Both the position numbers and the translations under genes were made by a program. The notes below the pieces were generated by a model. That model was given only the letters and a program-made list of their open reading frames with translations, had not been told where the DNA came from and searched no databases. 7,218 nt of DNA from CAYLNM01 sp964385045 (lineage in GTDB: Bacteria > Planctomycetota > Phycisphaerae > Phycisphaerales > SM1A02), in assembly GCA_964385045.1 (NCBI GenBank), contig CAYLNM010000194.1, positions 1 through 7,218 on the forward strand, in the 5' to 3' direction. Of the stretch, positions 1 through 4,052 are shown piece by piece (within the stretch, counting starts at the first letter, position 1; the number at the start of each line of letters is the position of its first letter).

Positions 1-23
1 GTACCATCATCGCGGAGAGCGGT

Positions 24-45
24 GGCGCCCTCCAGGGGGCTTTTT
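24..45 (+). terminator. Weak rho-independent terminator-like hairpin at the left edge
   Basis: GCCC at 27-30 can pair with GGGC at 37-40, plus a U-G pair at 31/36, closing a CCAG tetraloop; five T residues (41-45) follow directly. This is the only hairpin in the window followed by a T run. It may end a plus-strand gene lying to the left of the window. An alternative reading is the last 17 codons of such a gene: the frame starting at base 3 is open and closes with TGA TAG at 54-59. The stem is short, so the call is tentative. Confidence 0.35.
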
Positions 46-461
46 CAACGGGCTGATAGCATTGTCATCACGACTGCGCCGAGAACGACCCCATATCGCA
101 CAATCATCACACTGTTGCTCCCGCGACACCGGCCTGCGACTTCTCGGCCGCCGGCACGTATTTCTTATGAAACGCGATGCGAGGAGCCGCCGATCGCAGC
201 CCAGTGAGAAGCAGATGTTCGAATTCGACCGCGTACGACGACCACTGCGAACCTATGGTTGGCGGATTGTGCACTGATCCGATCCGCAGCCGCCATGCAG
301 CGGACGCCTGAGACGTGGCCCAAGCACGATCTCGACACTGCGAGCGTCGGCCACCGCATATGTCAACCCCGCTCATGACGCACTCGCGGGACGTCAATCC
401 CCGCCGATCGATGCTGTCTCGAGAATGGCCGGTTACCACGCACCCGGATCCCCCTTCCGCA

Positions 462-513
462 GGTTCTCTGCTGGGCGTGCCGCGGGTTTCGGCACTCGCT
501 CTCTCGGAGAACC
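462..513. repeat. Nested inverted repeat (two-tier stem)
   Basis: GGTTCTCTG at 462-470 pairs with CGGAGAACC at 505-513 (nine pairs, one G-T). Inside it, GTGCCG at 477-482 pairs exactly with CGGCAC at 490-495 around a 7-nt loop. The outer arm ends directly before an ATG at 514. It could be a structured RNA element or chance; no known RNA family is recognised. Confidence 0.35.
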
Positions 514-662
514 ATGAAGGCCCATGCAATGCAATCTGCTCAGTCGGGCGAACCGATTGCGAGCCGGCCTGCGACCGCGGCGCCGCGGGCTGAACGGATG
601 TTTCGCCTGGATCCGTGGGCGCGTTTCGTAGGCAGAGCGCTCGGCCGCAGCACGCTACGGTC

Positions 663-701
663 GTGCCGCGTGCCGCGTGCCGCGTGCCGCGTGCCGCGTG
701 C
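663..701. repeat. Heptamer tandem repeat, GTGCCGC x5 plus partial copy
   Basis: Five perfect consecutive copies of GTGCCGC occupy 663-697 and a partial GTGC follows at 698-701. It lies in non-coding sequence. A second heptamer array with five of seven positions identical (GACCCGC) lies at 4017-4044. Confidence 0.9.
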
Positions 702-1020
702 TTCTACTACAGAGTGTGCCCATCGGAACGCCCGAAAAACCACGTCGTACAAGACGGATCCTGAATGTCTATATCTGGATCCAAGCCAGCCTACAAGACC
801 CCTCGTGAGAATTTCTCGAATTTTCGTGCTCGCTGCCGACCAAGTACCGGCCCGAGGTGATCGGCCTTCCAATCCGTTTCCTGTGCTCCGGCGTACGGGG
901 GCTGCAGCGTCGGTTCCAGAGTGACCGGCAATCCGGGGAACGCGTACCGAGGCCGATGGCCGACGACTCGCGCGGACGAACAGGATCCGAACGGTGTCTT
1001 GCTCCTGAGGCCCGTGCGCG

Positions 1021-1064
1021 CCGCCGCTCCGGATCCCGCGCAGGGCGGCGATCCGGGGCGGCGG
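1021..1064. terminator. Long GC hairpin downstream of the beta-helix gene
   Basis: CCGCCGCTCCGGATC (1021-1035) is the inverted complement of GATCCGGGGCGGCGG (1050-1064) apart from one G-T wobble; the loop is 14 nt. It begins 35 nt past the minus-strand stop codon, the usual place for a 3' stem-loop. No T run follows on the minus strand, so it would act as an RNA-stabilising stem or a U-less terminator rather than a classic intrinsic terminator. Confidence 0.45.
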
Positions 1065-1098
1065 CCACGGTCCGTCAGGATGTCGGACGCCGGCTGCG

Positions 1099-3306
1099 TC
1101 AGCCGTCGCAGACATTCCCGAAGTGGGCCAGCACCTCGAGCAGGTCGCCGAGGGCCACCTGCCCGTCGCCGTCCACGTCGCCGTCCGACCAGCCGGCGCC
1201 GACCATGCCCCAGGGCGAGAGCACCACGAGCACGTCGTCCATGTCCACCGTGCAGTCCACGGTCACGTCGCCCGCGATCGCCTCGCCGTCCGCGAACGCC
1301 TCGGTCCACGTCAGGCCGCCGAGGACCCACGGGCCGCCGGGCACCGACGTGGCCCCGACCTGCTGGGCCGACTCGAGGTCGTACCGCTCCAGGTCGTCGT
1401 AGAGCGGCCGGAACAGGAAGGCCTGCCCGCGGCCCGCCGCGAGGCCCTGCAGGGCCGGGGCCTCCTGGGCCGGATCGTCGTTGATCCAGGGCAGGACGTT
1501 GTCGAGCGTGCCGGTGTCGGGGTCGTACTCGATCACGCCGAGCTGGTCGTTGGGCAGCGAGCCCGAGTTGCTCAGCAGCAGCACGCGATCGTCCGCATCC
1601 ACGTGGATGTCCCAGACGTCGTAGGCGGACGGCAGCGTCGCGAGCTCCGTGGCCCGGCCGGTGTCGGGATCGATCTCCAGCAGCCGGTTGCCGCTGAAGC
1701 CGGGCGTGGTCGCGAGCAGCACGCCGTCACGCACCGCGAGGCCCGAGAGCGAGATCGTCTGCACCGACCCCGCGTCCTTGGGCCGCCCGATCTCCTCCAG
1801 CTGCGGCGTGTCGTACGGGATCCGGACGAGGAACCCGGTGTCGCCGGCCTGGGCCCAGAAGCACTGCCGGGCATCGTCGGCGGCGATCGCGTAGGCCGGC
1901 AGGTCGCGGACGAGCGCCGTCCACTCGTCCGTCTCGAGGTCGAGCATCCACAGCGGCTGCGGGATGCCGGAGGCGAGGTCGCCGTCGTCGCGGACCGCGG
2001 CCACGAGGCGGCCGGTGGCCACCGGCGGCGGGACGACGGACGCCCTCACCTCGAACGCGCCCTGGTCCACCGTCGCCCCCTGGATGCGGGCGTCGCCCGC
2101 GAGGTCGCGGAAGTCGTAGCTCGGCACGCGGCCGTCGGCGCCCGCGCCGCGCGAGGGCGAGCCGCTCGCGATGCGGTAGTCGCCCATCATGGGGTCGACG
2201 AACTGCGGGTCGGCATCGATGTTGCCGGCGCCCGGCGCCCCGCCCTCGAAGTTGGAGAAGCGGACGAAGGGCGTGAGCCAGCCGTCGAAGGGCGTCGGCC
2301 CGTTGTCGCGCACGATCGAGTTGTAGAAGATCGGCTGGGCCTGGAAACCCGAGCCGACGCTGCCGAAGCCCTCCGTCGTCGCGACGTTGCCGACGATGGT
2401 GGCGTTGCGGGCGGTCACGCCGTCGCCCTCGAGCCGGAACGCGCCGCCGAGCGGGGCCACGTTGTCGCGGATCAGCGACGAGACGACCCGCAGCCGCGAG
2501 TTCGACCCGAAGTAGGCCCCGCCGCGGTCGCTCGCCTCGTTCTCGGCGACCTCGCTGCCCTGCACGCGGAGCTGGGCGAAGGTCGAGCGGATGCCGGCCC
2601 CGCGGGCCGCGGTGTTGCCGACGATCGCCGAGTCGACGACGCGGGCGCCGCCGGTGGCGTCCGCGAAGACCGCGCCGCCGTCCCCGGCCGAGTTGCCCTC
2701 GAACCGGCAGCGGTCGAACAGGACGTCGGAGACGGAGAGGTAGACCCCGCCGCCCTGCGACGCGGTGTTCCCGGTGATCACGCAGCGGCGGATGACCGGG
2801 TCGGACAGCGAGATCTCGAGGCCCCCGCCGAGCGAGCCGTTGCCGCCGGTGATGGTGAGGCCGTCGAGGATCGTCGTCGGGCCCTCGCCGAAGATGATGC
2901 GGACCGCGGTGCCCGCCCCGCCCGCGTCGAGCACGGTGGCCGCGACGACCTCCGGGTCGGCAGGGTCGGTCGAGCGGATCGTGATCGCCTTGCCGAGGGT
3001 GTTCACGGTGCCGGTCCACGTGCCGGGATCGACGATCACGACGTCGCCGTCGTCGGCGGCGCTGATCGCGGCCTGCACGGTCGGGAAGTCGCCCGGCACC
3101 GACAGGTCGGCGGCCGGGGCGGCGCCGACCGCGAGCAGGACGAGGCCGGCGGCGGCCGCGAGGCGGCGGCCGCCGCGAGGCGGCGGCCGCCGCGAGACGG
3201 CCGGCCGGGCGCATGATCCGGCTCCGGGTTCCGAGGGTGGCGTGCGGCGGGGATCGGCGGGCCGGCCGCGGGACGGCCCCGGGACGGACCGATCGCGCTC
3301 CCCCAC
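1099..3306 (-). CDS. Secreted beta-helix protein with propeller-like and dockerin-like domains; start region frame-disrupted
   Basis: The frame is open for 735 codons from a GTG at 3306 to TGA at 1099-1101. Residues 49-66 form a signal-peptide hydrophobic core ending APAA, with likely cleavage before D67. VPGDFPTVQAAISAA (70-84) is the usual opening of right-handed parallel beta-helix proteins. Helix rungs with recurring GN-x-A and GGG/GGA motifs, like chlamydial Pmp repeats, run to about 350; a DPQF...YRIASGSP cap (367-384) follows. Residues 430-670 contain repeated LDLETDEW / IDPDTG / EYDPDTG blades suggesting a beta-propeller. Two dockerin-like calcium loops end the protein (679-700, 708-730). 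It is probably exported and surface-bound or released; no enzymatic residues are evident. The first 48 codons are Arg/Pro-rich and unlike a signal peptide. The better start, ATG at 3214, is out of frame because of a 17-bp repeat. Without the two extra repeats the product would be 693 residues. Confidence 0.85.
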   Translation of the reverse strand: MGERDRSVPGPSRGRPADPRRTPPSEPGAGSCARPAVSRRPPPRGGRRLAAAAGLVLLAVGAAPAADLSVPGDFPTVQAAISAADDGDVVIVDPGTWTGTVNTLGKAITIRSTDPADPEVVAATVLDAGGAGTAVRIIFGEGPTTILDGLTITGGNGSLGGGLEISLSDPVIRRCVITGNTASQGGGVYLSVSDVLFDRCRFEGNSAGDGGAVFADATGGARVVDSAIVGNTAARGAGIRSTFAQLRVQGSEVAENEASDRGGAYFGSNSRLRVVSSLIRDNVAPLGGAFRLEGDGVTARNATIVGNVATTEGFGSVGSGFQAQPIFYNSIVRDNGPTPFDGWLTPFVRFSNFEGGAPGAGNIDADPQFVDPMMGDYRIASGSPSRGAGADGRVPSYDFRDLAGDARIQGATVDQGAFEVRASVVPPPVATGRLVAAVRDDGDLASGIPQPLWMLDLETDEWTALVRDLPAYAIAADDARQCFWAQAGDTGFLVRIPYDTPQLEEIGRPKDAGSVQTISLSGLAVRDGVLLATTPGFSGNRLLEIDPDTGRATELATLPSAYDVWDIHVDADDRVLLLSNSGSLPNDQLGVIEYDPDTGTLDNVLPWINDDPAQEAPALQGLAAGRGQAFLFRPLYDDLERYDLESAQQVGATSVPGGPWVLGGLTWTEAFADGEAIAGDVTVDCTVDMDDVLVVLSPWGMVGAGWSDGDVDGDGQVALGDLLEVLAHFGNVCDG
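3146..3196 (-). repeat. 17-bp tandem repeat with palindromic core in signal-peptide codons
   Basis: Read on the minus strand, CTCGCGGCGGCCGCCGC occurs twice exactly (3196-3180 and 3179-3163) and a third time with two changes (3162-3146). Each exact unit contains the perfect 14-bp palindrome GCGGCGGCCGCCGC. Seventeen is not a multiple of three, so each gain or loss of a unit changes the reading frame between the ATG at 3214 and the beta-helix domain. With no exact copies (or three) the two are in frame; with the two present here they are out of frame by one base. Confidence 0.9.
3212..3225 (-). promoter_or_regulatory. Shine-Dalgarno and ATG, probable true start of the beta-helix gene
   Basis: On the minus strand GGAG (3225-3222) lies 7 nt ahead of ATG (3214-3212), exactly the same motif and spacing as at the divergent gene start (3516/3527). 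The codons that follow read MRPAGRLAAAA, a good signal-peptide n-region entering a hydrophobic core, and the frame then derails in the 17-bp repeat. The GTG at 3306 that heads the longest open frame has no comparable ribosome-binding site, and there is no other start codon in that frame between it and the hydrophobic core. Confidence 0.6.
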
Positions 3307-3526
3307 GCGGAGGGGGCTTCGCCGGGGCCGGGAACGTGGATTCGCCGGCCGGCCACGTCACGCCCCCGGGGATGCCCACATGCCGTGGCCGGCGGGAGGC
3401 TCGGGACCTCCGCCCGGGGGCGGCGGCAGACCGGGGACGCCTCCCCCTTGCCCCCGCCGCGGCCGCGCGGTGGACTGCCCGTGCACGGCGAGGGGGCATC
3501 GCCGCCACCCGCACTGGAGCACCGCC
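3215..3526. promoter_or_regulatory. Divergent intergenic region between the two dockerin-like genes
   Basis: If the beta-helix gene starts at 3214, 312 nt separate two divergent genes, so both promoters should lie here. The sequence is almost pure G/C. The only plus-strand candidate I see is TTGCCC (3448-3453), 17 nt, TGGACT (3471-3476), a weak match to a sigma-70 promoter. No convincing minus-strand promoter is visible. GGAGG at 3395-3399 and CCTCC at 3407-3411 can form a small hairpin. No operator can be assigned. Confidence 0.4.
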
Positions 3527-3862
3527 ATGAACGCCATTCGCCTCCGGCCGCTGCTCGCCGTCGCCACCGGGACCGGCCTGCTCGCCGGCACCGCCGTCGC
3601 CGCGGCCGCGATCACCCCGGGCTTCGCGGCGCCCGCCCCCCCGGCGGCCACCCTGCTCGACGACGCTCCCGGCGATCCGGAGCCGAACGGCCCGCCCTGC
3701 GCGGACGTCGACGGCAACGGCATCGTCGGCTTTCCCGACCTCCTGATCGTGCTCGAGTCCTTCCAGAGCGGCGACCTCGCCGGTGACGTGAACATGTCCG
3801 GCGGCATCGAGTTCGCCGACATCGTCCTGACGCTGGTCCAGTGGGGCGGCAGCTGCAGCTGA
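3527..3862 (+). CDS. Small exported protein made of a signal peptide and a dockerin-like module
   Basis: The 111-residue product begins with ATG at 3527, preceded by GGAG (3516-3519) with 7-nt spacing. MNAIRLRP gives a basic n-region and residues 9-28 a hydrophobic core; cleavage is likely after the Ala-rich stretch near 28 or 35. A Pro/Ala/Asp linker (about 35-57) leads to two EF-hand-like loops: DVDGNGIVGFPDLLIVL (60-76), and DVNMSGGIEFADIVLTL (87-103) closing with QWG. Cys58 and Cys110 bracket the pair and could form a disulfide in the envelope. This is the dockerin-like module found at the C-termini of many planctomycete secreted proteins, but here almost nothing precedes it. It may bind calcium and a cohesin-like partner; that is inferred from the motif only. 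It is divergent from the beta-helix gene that ends in the same module. The exact function is unknown. Confidence 0.85.
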   Translation: MNAIRLRPLLAVATGTGLLAGTAVAAAAITPGFAAPAPPAATLLDDAPGDPEPNGPPCADVDGNGIVGFPDLLIVLESFQSGDLAGDVNMSGGIEFADIVLTLVQWGGSCS

Positions 3863-3881
3863 CGAGCCGGAATCCCATGCC

Positions 3882-3918
3882 CGGGGCGCGGCCCGGTCGA
3901 CCGGCACCCCGCGCCCCG
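3882..3918. terminator. GC hairpin 1 after the small exported protein gene
   Basis: CGGGGCGCGG (3882-3891) is the exact inverted complement of CCGCGCCCCG (3909-3918). The 17-nt loop contains the perfect 12-bp palindrome CCGGTCGACCGG (3893-3904). It starts 20 nt after the plus-strand stop codon. There is no T run. Confidence 0.5.
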
Positions 3919-3926
3919 TCCGATGG

Positions 3927-3955
3927 CCGCGGCCCCGTCTCGTGCGGGGCCGCGG
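3927..3955. terminator. GC hairpin 2, between convergent genes
   Basis: CCGCGGCCCCG (3927-3937) pairs perfectly with CGGGGCCGCGG (3945-3955) around the 7-nt loop TCTCGTG. It lies 65 nt past the stop of the plus-strand gene and about 100 nt past the stop of the convergent ATPase gene, so it could serve both as a bidirectional terminator. Neither strand has a following T run, so termination would not be of the classic intrinsic type. Confidence 0.55.
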
Positions 3956-4016
3956 TCGTGCGCGCCCCCCCGCGACGGCGAGCAGCGGGCGGAGCATCGA
4001 GCGCCTGCCGCCCCAC

Positions 4017-4044
4017 GACCCGCGACCCGCGACCCGCGACCCGC
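4017..4044. repeat. Heptamer tandem repeat, GACCCGC x4
   Basis: Four perfect consecutive copies of GACCCGC fill 4017-4044, ending 8 nt from the ATPase stop codon (4055-4053 on the minus strand), so the array is in its 3' untranslated region. It shares the pattern G-N-N-CCGC with the array at 663-701. Confidence 0.9.
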
Positions 4045-4052
4045 CGGTGTCC

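Larger units (their letters stand above)
60..1098. other. Gene-poor stretch with lower GC, no recognisable product
   Basis: About 1 kb downstream of the beta-helix gene holds no reading frame that I can support. The open frames here (minus 107-529 and 540-1115, plus 514-924) translate to Arg/Ala/Ser-rich text with no domain, no signal peptide and no family resemblance. Base composition is visibly less GC-rich than the coding parts, with A/T patches near 733-740 and 806-827. The stretch contains a nested inverted repeat (462-513), a heptamer tandem repeat (663-701), six GGATCC palindromes and a large inverted repeat near its right end (1021-1064). I see no tRNA, RNase P, tmRNA or transposase signature. 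It may be a decayed gene, an RNA-encoding spacer or plain intergenic DNA. Confidence 0.5.

Noticed and set aside
212..230. GTTCGAATTC resembling a tRNA T-loop
   Set aside because: Flanking bases do not form a T stem and there is no acceptor stem or anticodon arm around it.
107..529. 140-codon minus frame in the gene-poor stretch
   Set aside because: No family resemblance, mixed composition and no ribosome-binding site; not supportable as a gene.
663..701. Heptamer array considered as a CRISPR array
   Set aside because: Units are contiguous 7-mers without spacers; this is a simple tandem repeat.
768..796. Minus-strand promoter-like pair TTGTAG, 17 nt, TATAGA
   Set aside because: Spacing is right but the -35 matches only three of six bases, and no gene follows downstream on the minus strand.
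514..924. 136-codon plus frame starting after a GGAG-like motif
   Set aside because: The heptamer array runs through it as RVPRAAC repeats, and there is no signal peptide or recognisable domain; it looks like chance.
540..1115. 191-codon minus frame overlapping the end of the beta-helix gene
   Set aside because: It overlaps the real gene's end, runs through the heptamer array and has an Arg/Ser/Ala-rich translation without motifs.
1123..3216. 697-codon open frame on the plus strand opposite the beta-helix gene
   Set aside because: It is the antisense shadow of a GC-saturated gene; the translation is Arg/Ala/Val/Asp-rich with no domain, and the minus strand carries clear family motifs.
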